Assembly: GCA_041394245.1 (NCBI GenBank)
Contig: JAWKIR010000003.1
Location: forward strand, 1 to 64,000
Origin: Acidimicrobiales bacterium
GTDB taxonomy: Bacteria > Actinomycetota > Acidimicrobiia > Acidimicrobiales > Aldehydirespiratoraceae
DNA: 64,000 nucleotides
Direction: 5' to 3'
Below, piece by piece: positions 25,219 through 33,857 of this stretch. A program made the translations under genes and the position numbers. The notes beneath the pieces are model-generated. The model searched no databases. It was not told where the DNA came from and saw only the letters and a list, made by a program, of their open reading frames with translations. Every line of letters begins with the position of its first letter. Positions within the stretch are counted from its first letter, which is position 1.

Positions 25219-26303
25219 ACGACGACAGCTTGTCGACCGACGACAGCCTCTCCACCGACGATGCTGCGCGAACGGAGGGGCTGATCGACCCGATCAAGCT
25301 CGGCGCGTGGATGGACGCCGAGGGGCTGCCCGGCGAAGGCGAGGCGATCTCTTCACGGTTCATCTCCGGGGGCGCGTCGAACGAGATCTTCGAGATCACC
25401 CGGGGTGACAACCGCTGGGCGCTACGGCGGCCACCGCGGGTCGTCCCCAAGGGCCGAAACGAGACGATGCTGCGCGAGTACCGGATCATCGAAGCGTTGA
25501 CCGACACCCCGGTGCCGCACTGTCGGGCCTGGGGCTCCTGCGAGGACACGTCGATCCTCGGCAGCACCTTCTATCTGATGGAGTTCATCGACGGATGGTC
25601 GCCGATCAGCGAGCCGGAGTGGCCCGAGCCCTTCCTCTCCGATCTGAGCCTCCGACCGGCACTCGCCTACGAACTGATCGACGCGATCGCCGAGCTGTCG
25701 AAGGTCGACTGGAAGGCCCGCGGGCTCGAGGGACTCGGCCGACCCGAGGGATTCCACGACCGCCAGGTCGATCGTTGGATGGCCCACCTCGACGCCTTCT
25801 CGTTCCGCGAGATCCCCGGGCTCGACGAGGCGGCCGCCTGGCTGCGCGACCGGCGGCCCCGCAGCTACGTACCGGGGATCATGCACGGCGACTACCAGTT
25901 CGCCAACGTGATGTTCCATCACGGCGCGCCGGCCCGCATGGCTGCGATCGTCGACTGGGAGATGGGCACGGTCGGCGACCCACTCCTCGACCTCGCCTGG
26001 GTCGTCATGGGCTGGCCCGACGAGGGCGAGGACCGCAGCGGCTCGGGCTATGTCGACTACGAGGGCATGCCCAATCGGGCCGATCTCCTCGAACGGTATG
26101 CGACGGTGTCGGGGCGCGATGTCGACGAGATCGACTACTACGTGATCTTGGCCCGCTTCAAGATGGCGATCGTGCTGGAGGGTGGCTACGCCCGCTTCGT
26201 CCAGGGCGGGGCCGACAACCCGAAGATGGCGGCCTTCGGCGATGTCGTCCTGAGCATGGCCGACAGGGCGGCCGAGCTGGCCCGGACGACAACCCTGCCC
26301 TGA
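25215..26303 (+). CDS. Aminoglycoside-phosphotransferase-fold kinase
   Basis: This 362-aa APH/choline-kinase-fold protein has the Brenner motif MHGDYQFANVMFH (catalytic Asp) and the metal-binding segment AIVDWEMGTVGDPLLDLAW. The N-lobe contains FISGGASNEIFEITRGD. This type is common next to acyl-CoA dehydrogenase genes in actinobacteria, where the substrate is unknown. An N-terminal extension carries a near-duplicate DDSLSTDDSLSTDD. GTG 25215 overlaps the M24-like stop by 4 nt and a downstream SDR overlaps by 1 nt, so all four genes are coupled. Antibiotic resistance should not be assumed. Confidence 0.85.
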   Translation: MNDDSLSTDDSLSTDDAARTEGLIDPIKLGAWMDAEGLPGEGEAISSRFISGGASNEIFEITRGDNRWALRRPPRVVPKGRNETMLREYRIIEALTDTPVPHCRAWGSCEDTSILGSTFYLMEFIDGWSPISEPEWPEPFLSDLSLRPALAYELIDAIAELSKVDWKARGLEGLGRPEGFHDRQVDRWMAHLDAFSFREIPGLDEAAAWLRDRRPRSYVPGIMHGDYQFANVMFHHGAPARMAAIVDWEMGTVGDPLLDLAWVVMGWPDEGEDRSGSGYVDYEGMPNRADLLERYATVSGRDVDEIDYYVILARFKMAIVLEGGYARFVQGGADNPKMAAFGDVVLSMADRAAELARTTTLP

Positions 26304-27052
26304 TGCTCCTCGACGGCAAGGTCTCACTGGTCACCGGCGCCGGAGCGGGCATCGGTGCCGCCGTGGCCCACCGCTTCGCCGCCGAGGGCGCGATCCTCTG
26401 GCTCAACGACATCGACGCCGACGCGCTCGCTGCCGTGGTCGAAGACACCGGCGGCAGCGGCCTCGCAGGCGATGCGTCCGACCCGGAGTTCGTGTCGATG
26501 TGGGTCGACGAAGCGGCCCGTGGCCACGGTCGCATCGATGTGCTCTACAACAACGTCGGCGTGTCGCGCTCGGGCCGCATCGGCGACCTCACCGACGACG
26601 ACTGGCGCCTCCAGCAGCGACTCACCCTCGACACCTGCTTCTACGCGACGCGGGCCGTGATCCCCCACATGCTGACCGGCAGGGGCGGGAGCATCGTGTC
26701 GATGTCGTCGGGCGCCGGGATCGGCGGCCAGTACGGCCTCGGTGGCTACGCCGCCGCGAAGGCCGGGGTCATCTCGTTGATGGAGACGGTCGCCACCGAG
26801 TACGGCGACGAGGGAATCCGAGCGAACTCGGTCACGCCCGGTCCGACGGCGACGGCGCCGCTGCTCGCCTATCTCGACCAGCAGGAGGGAGGAGTCGCCG
26901 CCCACACCGCAGACCTCGACCTCGCCCGACTCACCGAACCGGAGGAGGTCGCGGCGATCGTCGCATGGCTGGCATCCGATGAGTCGTCGGGCATCACGGG
27001 CACCTGTATCCGGGCGAACAGCCGCTCGGCCAGCCGCCGACCCCGCCGCTGA
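26303..27052 (+). CDS. SDR family oxidoreductase with altered C-terminus
   Basis: This 249-aa short-chain dehydrogenase has TGAGAGIGAAVAHRFAAEG (nucleotide binding), LYNNVGVSRSG, catalytic Ser in SMSSGAGIGG and YAAAK. The family C-terminus normally reads ITGTCIRxDGG. Here it reads ITGTCIRANSRSASRRPRR with a basic tail, so the usual Gly-Gly turn is missing; a recent frameshift near 27017 would explain this. The ATG shares its first base with the stop codon of the kinase gene. Confidence 0.83.
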   Translation: MLLDGKVSLVTGAGAGIGAAVAHRFAAEGAILWLNDIDADALAAVVEDTGGSGLAGDASDPEFVSMWVDEAARGHGRIDVLYNNVGVSRSGRIGDLTDDDWRLQQRLTLDTCFYATRAVIPHMLTGRGGSIVSMSSGAGIGGQYGLGGYAAAKAGVISLMETVATEYGDEGIRANSVTPGPTATAPLLAYLDQQEGGVAAHTADLDLARLTEPEEVAAIVAWLASDESSGITGTCIRANSRSASRRPRR

Positions 27053-27064
27053 TCCGGCGACCGA

Positions 27065-27829
27065 TCAGGCCCGCAGGATCCCGCCGCCATCGACGCCGAT
27101 CGTCTGACCGGTGACATAGCGGCTCGCGTCGGACAGCAGGAACGCGACCACCGGTGCGATGTCGAGTTCGGGATCGCCGTCGCGACCGATCGGATGGTCG
27201 TCGTACATGGCAGAGAACGCCGCCGTACGTTCCGGACTCGACCCCGGATCGAGTCGATGCGCGGCCGACGCCGGCAGGATGCAGTTGACCGTGATCCCGT
27301 CACGACCCCACTCGTTCGCGGCGGTGCGGGTGAGCGACCGGATCGCCTCGTTGGACGCCGCGTAGGGTCCGTAGCCGGCCGCCCCGGTGAGCCCCATCGC
27401 CGTCCCCATCGTGACGATGCGGCCCCAGCCCCTCGTCTTCATGTGGGGCACCACCGCCTGCATCGACCACAGCGTGCCCTTCGGGCCGGTGTCGAACAGC
27501 AGGTCCATGTCGCTCGCCGCCACCTCCTCGAGCGGGGTCACCGGGCGGAAGCTCTGGGCGTTGGCGACCAGGCCGTCGATCCGGCCCCACGTCTCCATGG
27601 TCTCGGCGCCGAGTGCCAGCATCGCCTCACGATCCGCCACATCGACGGCGCGCGCCAGATGGTCGATCCCGAGCCCGTCGAGTTCCGCCGCCGCGTCTGC
27701 GACCCGCTCGCGGTTGCGGCCGGTGATCACAACACGAGCGCCGAGCCCGCCGATGTGGCGGGCGAGGCCCCGGCCGATGCCCCGGGTCGCGCCGGTGATC
27801 ACGACCACGCGATCGACGAGGTCGCTCAC
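27065..27829 (-). CDS. SDR family oxidoreductase
   Basis: This 254-aa short-chain dehydrogenase has TGATRGIGRGLARHIGGLG, DVADREAM, catalytic region MGTAMGLTGAAGYGPYAASNE (Tyr present, with Asn in place of the usual Lys four residues later) and the C-terminal VTGQTIGVDGGG. The YAASN variant is unusual; most family members have YxxxK, so activity needs testing. GTG 27829 begins MSDLVDRVVV, 8 nt after the stop of the upstream lipoprotein gene. Substrate unknown. Confidence 0.82.
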   Translation of the reverse strand: MSDLVDRVVVITGATRGIGRGLARHIGGLGARVVITGRNRERVADAAAELDGLGIDHLARAVDVADREAMLALGAETMETWGRIDGLVANAQSFRPVTPLEEVAASDMDLLFDTGPKGTLWSMQAVVPHMKTRGWGRIVTMGTAMGLTGAAGYGPYAASNEAIRSLTRTAANEWGRDGITVNCILPASAAHRLDPGSSPERTAAFSAMYDDHPIGRDGDPELDIAPVVAFLLSDASRYVTGQTIGVDGGGILRA

Positions 27830-27837
27830 GGGCTCGG

Positions 27838-28995
27838 TCAGGAGAAGGTCGGAAGCTCGATGACGCCCTCGCCATTGGTGAGTCCGGCTCGATAGGCCTC
27901 CAGCCAGACGATCATGACGGCCTCGGCGACCAGACCGGTCTGCGCCGCGGCGACATCGTCCTCGGCCACGGCGCGAGCGTTGATCAGCGCCGCGGCCTGC
28001 ACCGTCTCGAGGAACGACGAGCTGACGTCGAGCAGCTGGTCGTAGCTCTCCTGCGAGAAGCCCTGAACCGAGAGGCCCCCGCTCCACACGCTCACTCCAC
28101 GCGGGATCGCCGCTTCCTGCACGGGCAGAAGCTCGGCGACGAGCTCCGGATCGGGTGGGTTCTCGCTGTTGAGCAGCGCCTGGAAGTCGCCGAGTTCTTC
28201 GAGTACCGCGAGTTTCGGCGTCGTGTAGACGCAGTCGAACAGGCCGCCGCAGTTCACCTGGAACTGGGGCGATGCCTCGACCCCCTCGGGTGGCGTGTTG
28301 AGGATCTCCTCGAGATAGCCCCGGTTGTAGCCGAAGTTGTCGGCGAGGCCTCGGATCGGATCGCCGCCCTCCTCGGCGGGTGGGCGATCGAACAGTGCGG
28401 CGCGAGCCGCCTCCAGGATCGCAGCGTCGTCGCCCTCGAGCGACGCGAGGCGGTCGCTCGCCCGGCCGATGGTCCCCGCGAACGACTCCTCCGTCGGCGT
28501 GTTCGAGAAACCGACCAGCGGCGCCTCCGGCTGAGCATCGGCGATCTCGCCGCGCAGCCAACGGCCGCCGAAGTAGCCCGACACCCACATCATCCACATG
28601 AGTTCCTGGCGACGCTCGGGAGTCGTCCCCTCGAACACCTCGTCGAACACCGTGACGGGAAGGTCGCCGAACAGGAACCGTTCCATCTCCGGCTCCTCGT
28701 CGGCGCCGAGACCGGCCACGTAGGCCGCCGCCAGCTCGTCGAGCGCGTCCGGCGCTTCGGCCGCCACATCGTTGTCCCAGAACGGATACGACACGAGTTC
28801 GACTGCCGCCGCCGCGGCTTCGACGGTGGTGGTCGTGGCCTCGGTGGTCGTGGTGGTCGCGTCGGCTGTCGTGGTCGACGCAACAGTGGTGGTCGACGGG
28901 GTCGTGGTCGGCGACGACGTGTCGGCGTCGTCGCCACACGCACCCGCGAGCAGTGCGACCGTGATCAGAACGGCAATGACGGGCATTCGACGCAT
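27838..28995 (-). CDS. Secreted lipoprotein with Thr-rich linker, unknown function
   Basis: This 385-aa protein has a lipoprotein signal peptide (MRRMPVIAVLITVALLAGAC, lipobox LAGAC), then a Thr/Ala-rich low-complexity linker (residues 25-60) and a mostly helical Glu/Ala-rich domain. One Cys pair (NCGGLFDC) is visible. GGGGG lies 6 nt before the ATG at 28995. It belongs to the same cluster as a second lipoprotein upstream on the same strand (gap 10 nt). I do not recognise the folded domain. Localisation is to the outer face of the membrane. Confidence 0.75.
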   Translation of the reverse strand: MRRMPVIAVLITVALLAGACGDDADTSSPTTTPSTTTVASTTTADATTTTTEATTTTVEAAAAAVELVSYPFWDNDVAAEAPDALDELAAAYVAGLGADEEPEMERFLFGDLPVTVFDEVFEGTTPERRQELMWMMWVSGYFGGRWLRGEIADAQPEAPLVGFSNTPTEESFAGTIGRASDRLASLEGDDAAILEAARAALFDRPPAEEGGDPIRGLADNFGYNRGYLEEILNTPPEGVEASPQFQVNCGGLFDCVYTTPKLAVLEELGDFQALLNSENPPDPELVAELLPVQEAAIPRGVSVWSGGLSVQGFSQESYDQLLDVSSSFLETVQAAALINARAVAEDDVAAAQTGLVAEAVMIVWLEAYRAGLTNGEGVIELPTFS

Positions 28996-29005
28996 GACGG
29001 TCCCC

Positions 29006-29614
29006 CTAGGACGTGCAGCTGGTGGCAATCCAAGCCGAGATGGCCGACATCGCGCCAATCATGCCCACGATCTCGGCGTCGCCCATGGCGCCCGCGAGTT
29101 CGAGGGCGGCCTGCGGGTTCGCCGAGAAGTCGGTGTTCCAGTCGAGCCCTGCGAAGATCTCGCCCAGCGCATCGAAGCCCTCCAGTGCCTGCTCGACCTC
29201 GCCGGAGATCTCGGGTGCCGTTTCACCGAGCGCCGCCAACGCGGCTCGCGACTGGTTGAAGCTCGCCTCGAACTCCTCGGGGTCGGAGCCACCGGTGGCA
29301 TCGATCGTGGAGAGGTCGCCGGCGGCCTCGACCGCCGCCTGGATCTCGGCGCAATCGAGTGTCGTCCCGGTCAGCGGGGTGTCGTCCGTGCCCATGTCGT
29401 CGCCGGAACTCATGTCATCGCCGGAACTCATGTCGTCCCCGGAGCCCGTGTCGTCGCCGGAGCCCGTGTCGTCGCCAGTGCTGCTGTCGTCGGACGACGT
29501 GTCGTCCGCGCTCGTGCTGTCGCTGCTGCCACCGTCGTCGCCACACGCCGACGCGAGCAGGATCACCGCCGCCAACACCGCGATCCACCTGAGCAGACTC
29601 TTCCCACTGCGCAT
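29006..29614 (-). CDS. Small lipoprotein with Asp/Ser repeat linker
   Basis: This 202-aa lipoprotein has the signal MRSGKSLLRWIAVLAAVILL followed by ASAC, the cleavage and lipidation site. A linker of tandem GDDTGSGDDMSS-type repeats covers residues 30-75. A small helical domain of about 115 residues follows (ALEGFDALGEIFAGLDW) and ends with ATSCTS. GGAGGG lies 4 nt before the start. The function of the domain is unknown. Five 18-bp DNA repeats encode the linker. Confidence 0.75.
   Translation of the reverse strand: MRSGKSLLRWIAVLAAVILLASACGDDGGSSDSTSADDTSSDDSSTGDDTGSGDDTGSGDDMSSGDDMSSGDDMGTDDTPLTGTTLDCAEIQAAVEAAGDLSTIDATGGSDPEEFEASFNQSRAALAALGETAPEISGEVEQALEGFDALGEIFAGLDWNTDFSANPQAALELAGAMGDAEIVGMIGAMSAISAWIATSCTS
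29394..29483. repeat. Five 18-bp tandem repeats in lipoprotein linker
   Basis: Five imperfect 18-bp units (29394-29411, -29429, -29447, -29465, -29483) encode a DDMSSG/DDTGSG linker. Copies 1-2 and 3-4 are near-identical pairs. The unit is a multiple of 3, so copy-number change would preserve the frame. Confidence 0.85.
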
Positions 29615-29732
29615 GTCACCCTCCGAGAGTTCATTTTCGACGCTCGCCGCTGCCTTCGCCGCCGGAGCCTCGCCAGGCTAGATGCTGGCGCTCCCCTACG
29701 CAGCACACCTCGCCCGAGAGGCCTCGTGCTCC

Positions 29733-29738
29733 TACAAT
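29733..29738 (+). promoter_or_regulatory. -10 element upstream of MaoC-like gene
   Basis: TACAAT, the best consensus -10 hexamer in this region, ends 7 nt before a TTG at 29746 that opens the reading frame. This matches the leaderless spacing seen at other genes, though leaderless TTG starts are rare. Confidence 0.45.
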
Positions 29739-29745
29739 CCGGCAA

Positions 29746-30756
29746 TTGCGAAAGGGGCCTGCCGATGGTCGTTCGAATCCAGTGATCCCGCTCGACGGGC
29801 CCTTCTACGATCACCTCCGCGTGGGCGAGGAGCTGCCCCGGCAGCCGTCGATGACGATCGACGAGGGCATGGCGGCGCTGTACCAGTCGTGGGTCGGCGA
29901 ACGCCTGCCCATGGCGCTCGACGCCTCGGTGACCGAAGCCGTCACCGGATCACCGGGTCGCCTCGCCAGCCCCGGACTCGTCATGCAGCTGTCGATCGGG
30001 CAGAGCACGACGATCAGCCGCCGGGCGATCGCCAACCTGTTCTATCGAGACGTTCGCCTCGTCCGGCCCGTCATGCTCGGCGAATCGATCGCCACGGTGG
30101 TGACCGTCACCGCCCTCGCCGACGGTTCTCACACCGAGGGCCGGGATCGACGGGGAAAGGTCCTCGTCGACATCGTCACCACCGCCGACGGTCGACCGGC
30201 AATCGAGTACGAGCGCTGCCCGATGCTCCCGCAAGCCGACCATGCCACCGCGCCCGGTCATGCCGACGATCTCGGCCGCGGCAGCGACCTCGACCTGGCC
30301 GCCTACGCCGCGCTCGTGCCCGCCCACTGGGACTTCACCGCACTCGGCGAACCGACGGCGTGGGCGACCGGCGACACGATCACCGACCCGATGCGCGACG
30401 TGATCGACGGCGCCACGGGAATGGTTCGTCTCACCCACAACCTCGCCATGATCCATCGCGACGCCGAGAAGTCGCCGTATCCGCAGCGACTCGTCTACGG
30501 CGGTCATGTCGTCGGACTCGCGCAGGCGTCGCTCTCGAGAGTTCTGCCCGGAATGGCCACGGTCGTCGGGTGGCACGGGTGTGACCACACCGGTCCGGCG
30601 TTCGAGGGCGACCTCCTGTCGTTCCGACACACACTGCTCGATGTCGCACCGGCGGGGAACGGTCGGGCGTTCGCCGTTCGGGTCGAGGGAACCGCCCATC
30701 GCGAGGACGACGAACCGAAGATTCTCGACTGGACGGTCATCGCGGTGGCCCCCTGA
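29746..30756 (+). CDS. MaoC-like double hot-dog dehydratase
   Basis: This 336-aa protein has two hot-dog halves. The first has SQ-like start GPFYDHLRVGEELP and DVRLVRPVMLGESIATVVTV. The second has YPQRLVYGGHVVGLAQASLSRVL and HTGPAFEGDLLSFRHTLLDV. The family hydrates or dehydrates enoyl-CoA substrates. The start is uncertain: TTG 29746 fits the -10 spacing, GTG 29782 begins nearer the conserved domain, and neither has a ribosome site. It overlaps the next gene by 1 nt (TGATG). Confidence 0.78.
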   Translation: MRKGPADGRSNPVIPLDGPFYDHLRVGEELPRQPSMTIDEGMAALYQSWVGERLPMALDASVTEAVTGSPGRLASPGLVMQLSIGQSTTISRRAIANLFYRDVRLVRPVMLGESIATVVTVTALADGSHTEGRDRRGKVLVDIVTTADGRPAIEYERCPMLPQADHATAPGHADDLGRGSDLDLAAYAALVPAHWDFTALGEPTAWATGDTITDPMRDVIDGATGMVRLTHNLAMIHRDAEKSPYPQRLVYGGHVVGLAQASLSRVLPGMATVVGWHGCDHTGPAFEGDLLSFRHTLLDVAPAGNGRAFAVRVEGTAHREDDEPKILDWTVIAVAP

Positions 30757-32663
30757 TGGGCCGGATCGTCGGAGCGCTCGGCGCACTCGTGCTCCTGGCC
30801 GGGGCCTGCGCCGCCGACGATCCGCTGCCCGCGGCCACGGTCGACGCCGGCGTCGGCGCCCCCACGGGCATCGAGTGCCAGTGGCCGACCTACGGCCAGA
30901 ACGCGACCCGGGCCTTCCGCGCCTGCGACACGAACCTCTCCGTCGGGACGGTCGCCGACCTGCGCGAGGCCTGGTTCTTCACCACCGACGACGTCGTCAG
31001 CGCCGCCCCGATCGTCGTCGACGGCACCCTTTTCGTCGGCGACTGGACCGGGGTCTTCTACGCGCTCGACGCAACGAGTGGCGACCTGCGATGGCGGCGA
31101 CAGCTCCGCGTCAATCCCCAGCAGTACGGCGGGCAGATCTCGGCCAGCGCGGCCTACGTCCGACCCGGTGCCGGCGGGGCCGACGCCGTGGTGGTCGCGT
31201 CGGGCGACACCGTCTACTCGCTCGATCCGATCGACGGCAGCATCCGATGGTCGTCCTCGGTCACGACCGATCCGTTCGGCGAGGTACTCGGCTCGCCCCT
31301 CGTGATCGGATCACTCGTCGTCGTCGGCTTCGATGCCCACGGCGCACCGTTCCGTTCCGGCGTCCTGGCCCTCGACCTCGCGACCGGCGCCGAGGTCTGG
31401 TACTTCGACCCCGAGCAAGGGTCACGAACGGGGTGTGGTGGCGTGTGGGGCAGCCCGACCTTCGATGCCGACCGCGAGACCATCTTCATCGGCACCGCCA
31501 ACTGTCCACCGGCGCGAGGAGGCTGGAACGAGAACAGCGAGGCGCTGATCGCCCTCGACGCCACGACCGGCGAGCGTCGATGGTCGTTCCAACCCCATCC
31601 CGAGAACGATCGCGACACCGACTTCGCCGGCGCACCCAACCTCCTGACCTCCGACACGGGTCGTGCCCTCGTCGGCCTCGGCAACAAGGACGCCCACTAC
31701 TACGCGGTCGACCGCGACACAGGTGAACTCGTGTGGGCGACGGAGGCGACCGAGGAGGGCTACATCCGTCCCGGCTACGCGAGCGGCGGGTTCGTCGGCC
31801 CGGCGGCCGTCGGCGAGGGGCTGGTCATCGGAGCCACCGCGGTCGGCGACTGCCCGTGTCTGCACGCGCTCGACGAATCGACGGGCGCGATCCGCTGGCA
31901 GCAGCTGGCGGTCGAGCCGAGCTACGCCCCCACCACGATGGTCGGCGACCTCGCCTTCGTCGCCTCGATCGACACCGTGTTGCGCGCCGTCGACGTGGCC
32001 ACCGGTGACGTGGTCTGGTCGCAATCGCTCGGTGTCCTCGCCAGCGGCGGGATCGCCGCGATCGGCGACGACGTGTGGGCCGTCGCCGGCTTCCGCGAAC
32101 CCGGATCGGCCGGTCCGTCGGCCCGCAGCGGCGTGTTCCGTTTCACGATCGATCCCGATGCCGTGACGACCACTTCGACGACCACCACCGTCGCTCCCGA
32201 CGTTGCCGATACCGAGGTGCGGTTGGTCGACCCGGCGGGCGCGTGCATCGACGAGCCGTGCACGCTGAGCTTCGAGCTCAAGGACCCGCCGCCGGGAACC
32301 GAGCCCACCGGCACGCTCGCGATCACGGCCGATCCCTTCTCGGTGACCGTCACCGCGAGCGGACTCGGTGACCCGACCGGCTGGATCCGCGAAGGCAGCG
32401 ACGCAGCCACCGCCGGCGCCGTCGCCTATGGCGTGATGATCTCCGAACGCGACGACGAGCCCAACGGCGGATTCCTCTGCGTCCTCGACGCCGAGTTCTC
32501 GTGCACCGGCTCGTTCGTGCCCCGACCCGGCGCGAGCTACAACCGCATCAGCATCCTCGCTCTCGCCGATGTCGACGAGGTGCCCGACGCGGTCGACGGG
32601 TTCTCCCGCCTCGTCGACAGCATCTCCTTCAGCCCACCCCTCCAGACCCGAGTGATCGAATGA
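30756..32663 (+). CDS. PQQ-repeat beta-propeller lipoprotein
   Basis: This 635-aa protein has a lipoprotein signal (MGRIVGALGALVLLAGAC). A propeller of PQQ-like repeats follows: repeated W-T/D-x-x-x-G patterns such as FYALDATSGDLRWRR, VYSLDPIDGSIRWSS, LIALDATTGERRWSF and LHALDESTGAIRWQQ. A Thr-rich linker (about residue 470) leads to a C-terminal immunoglobulin-like domain with two Cys (ACIDEPC). PQQ-dependent dehydrogenases and BamB-like scaffolds share this fold. No heme-binding CxxCH motif is present, so dehydrogenase activity is uncertain. Secreted and membrane-anchored. Confidence 0.8.
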   Translation: MGRIVGALGALVLLAGACAADDPLPAATVDAGVGAPTGIECQWPTYGQNATRAFRACDTNLSVGTVADLREAWFFTTDDVVSAAPIVVDGTLFVGDWTGVFYALDATSGDLRWRRQLRVNPQQYGGQISASAAYVRPGAGGADAVVVASGDTVYSLDPIDGSIRWSSSVTTDPFGEVLGSPLVIGSLVVVGFDAHGAPFRSGVLALDLATGAEVWYFDPEQGSRTGCGGVWGSPTFDADRETIFIGTANCPPARGGWNENSEALIALDATTGERRWSFQPHPENDRDTDFAGAPNLLTSDTGRALVGLGNKDAHYYAVDRDTGELVWATEATEEGYIRPGYASGGFVGPAAVGEGLVIGATAVGDCPCLHALDESTGAIRWQQLAVEPSYAPTTMVGDLAFVASIDTVLRAVDVATGDVVWSQSLGVLASGGIAAIGDDVWAVAGFREPGSAGPSARSGVFRFTIDPDAVTTTSTTTTVAPDVADTEVRLVDPAGACIDEPCTLSFELKDPPPGTEPTGTLAITADPFSVTVTASGLGDPTGWIREGSDAATAGAVAYGVMISERDDEPNGGFLCVLDAEFSCTGSFVPRPGASYNRISILALADVDEVPDAVDGFSRLVDSISFSPPLQTRVIE

Positions 32664-32675
32664 ACAGGTAGTCGA

Positions 32676-33857
32676 ATGAACCGTCCTGCCCTCCTCTTGT
32701 TCACACTGCTGGCCCTCGTGGCTGCGGCGTGCAGCGATGACACCGCCGCTGAACCCGACGCCACCACGACCACTTCGACCACCGCCGACACGACGTCCAC
32801 GACGTCCACGACGTCCACGACGTCCACGACGACGGCTGCTCCCTCGCCCGAGCTCGGCGGCGCCATCGTGTTCTCGGGACAGGGCAACGACCTCGTGGCC
32901 TACGACCTCGACGGCAACCGGCAGCTCGTCATCCCCCGCGCCACCGACGACGATCCCGACAGCCGCGATCTCAACGGCCAGGTCTGCTTCCTCGACGCCA
33001 CCACCTTCATCGCCGGCGAGGACACCGGCCAGCCCGACGTCGCCCCCGGATGGGGCATCTTCACCCTCGAGGGCGAGACGTTCGACGAGCTGCGGGGCGT
33101 ACAGATCGGCAAGCTGATCCCCACCTATCAGCAGGCCGACAGCCAGCCCGAGATGTTCGGCTGCGGGGTGCTGGCCGACGGACGGATCGTGCTCACCGAC
33201 GTCGGCAACCAGGCGCTCGGGGAAGGCACGGGTCAGCTGATGATGTTCTTCCCGCCCGATGCCGACGAGGGAATGGCGAGCTACCGGGGCGAGATCACCG
33301 AGCACTGCAAGCTCGACACCGGGATCGCGACCGCCCAGCAGATCGCCCTCGACGGCGACGGCGTCCTCGTCGCTTCGGCCCGCCCGCCGACCGTCGGGGT
33401 GTGGCGCTACTCCGGGCTGCCCGAGACGATCGACGATTGCGCACCGGCGGACAAGGAGCTGTTCATCGACCCGGCCGACGGCGGTCTCGGTATCGCCAAC
33501 GGCATCAGCCGGGCGCCCGACGGCTGGTATGTGTCGTCGGTCTTCACCGGAGCGATCAACGAGTACGACGCCGACGGCGCGTTCGTGCGGGAGATCCTCC
33601 GCCCCCCGGCCGGCGAGACGCTCGGGGCCGATCCCTACTCGACCGGGACACCCAACGGGCTCGCCACCACGGCCGACGGGACGCTGTGGTACGCCGATCT
33701 CGGGCTCGTCATCAGCGACGACGGGGGAATCGGCCCGGGGTCGGGTACCGGCACGGTCCGCATCATCCGCTTCGTCGACGGGGAACCCCAGCCACCCGAG
33801 ATCATCGACGACGGCCTCGCCTTCCCCGACGCGATCAGCACTCTGGAGACACCATGA
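32676..33857 (+). CDS. SMP-30/gluconolactonase-like lipoprotein
   Basis: This 393-aa protein has the signal MNRPALLLFTLLALVAAAC, a Thr/Ser linker encoded by 9-bp tandem repeats, then a beta-propeller. Recognisable blades include GVLVASARPPTVGVWRYSG, GGLGIANGISRAPDGWYVSS and TPNGLATTADGTLWYADLG, as in SMP-30/strictosidine-synthase-like proteins. Catalytic metal ligands could not be assigned. The start lies 12 nt after the PQQ-repeat gene, preceded by a duplicated TCGAATGAAC element. The amidohydrolase gene downstream overlaps by ATGA. Confidence 0.72.
   Translation: MNRPALLLFTLLALVAAACSDDTAAEPDATTTTSTTADTTSTTSTTSTTSTTTAAPSPELGGAIVFSGQGNDLVAYDLDGNRQLVIPRATDDDPDSRDLNGQVCFLDATTFIAGEDTGQPDVAPGWGIFTLEGETFDELRGVQIGKLIPTYQQADSQPEMFGCGVLADGRIVLTDVGNQALGEGTGQLMMFFPPDADEGMASYRGEITEHCKLDTGIATAQQIALDGDGVLVASARPPTVGVWRYSGLPETIDDCAPADKELFIDPADGGLGIANGISRAPDGWYVSSVFTGAINEYDADGAFVREILRPPAGETLGADPYSTGTPNGLATTADGTLWYADLGLVISDDGGIGPGSGTGTVRIIRFVDGEPQPPEIIDDGLAFPDAISTLETP
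32791..32826. repeat. Four 9-bp tandem repeats in lipoprotein linker
   Basis: Four exact copies of CGACGTCCA encode the Ser-Thr-Thr linker of the SMP-30-like lipoprotein. Unit length keeps the reading frame under copy-number change. Confidence 0.9.

Noticed and set aside
25215..26303. Aminoglycoside resistance gene
   Set aside because: Only the kinase fold matches. Context and subgroup point to an acyl-CoA-associated kinase of unknown substrate.
32791..32826. CRISPR array
   Set aside because: The repeats are short, directly adjacent, without spacers, and encode a lipoprotein linker.
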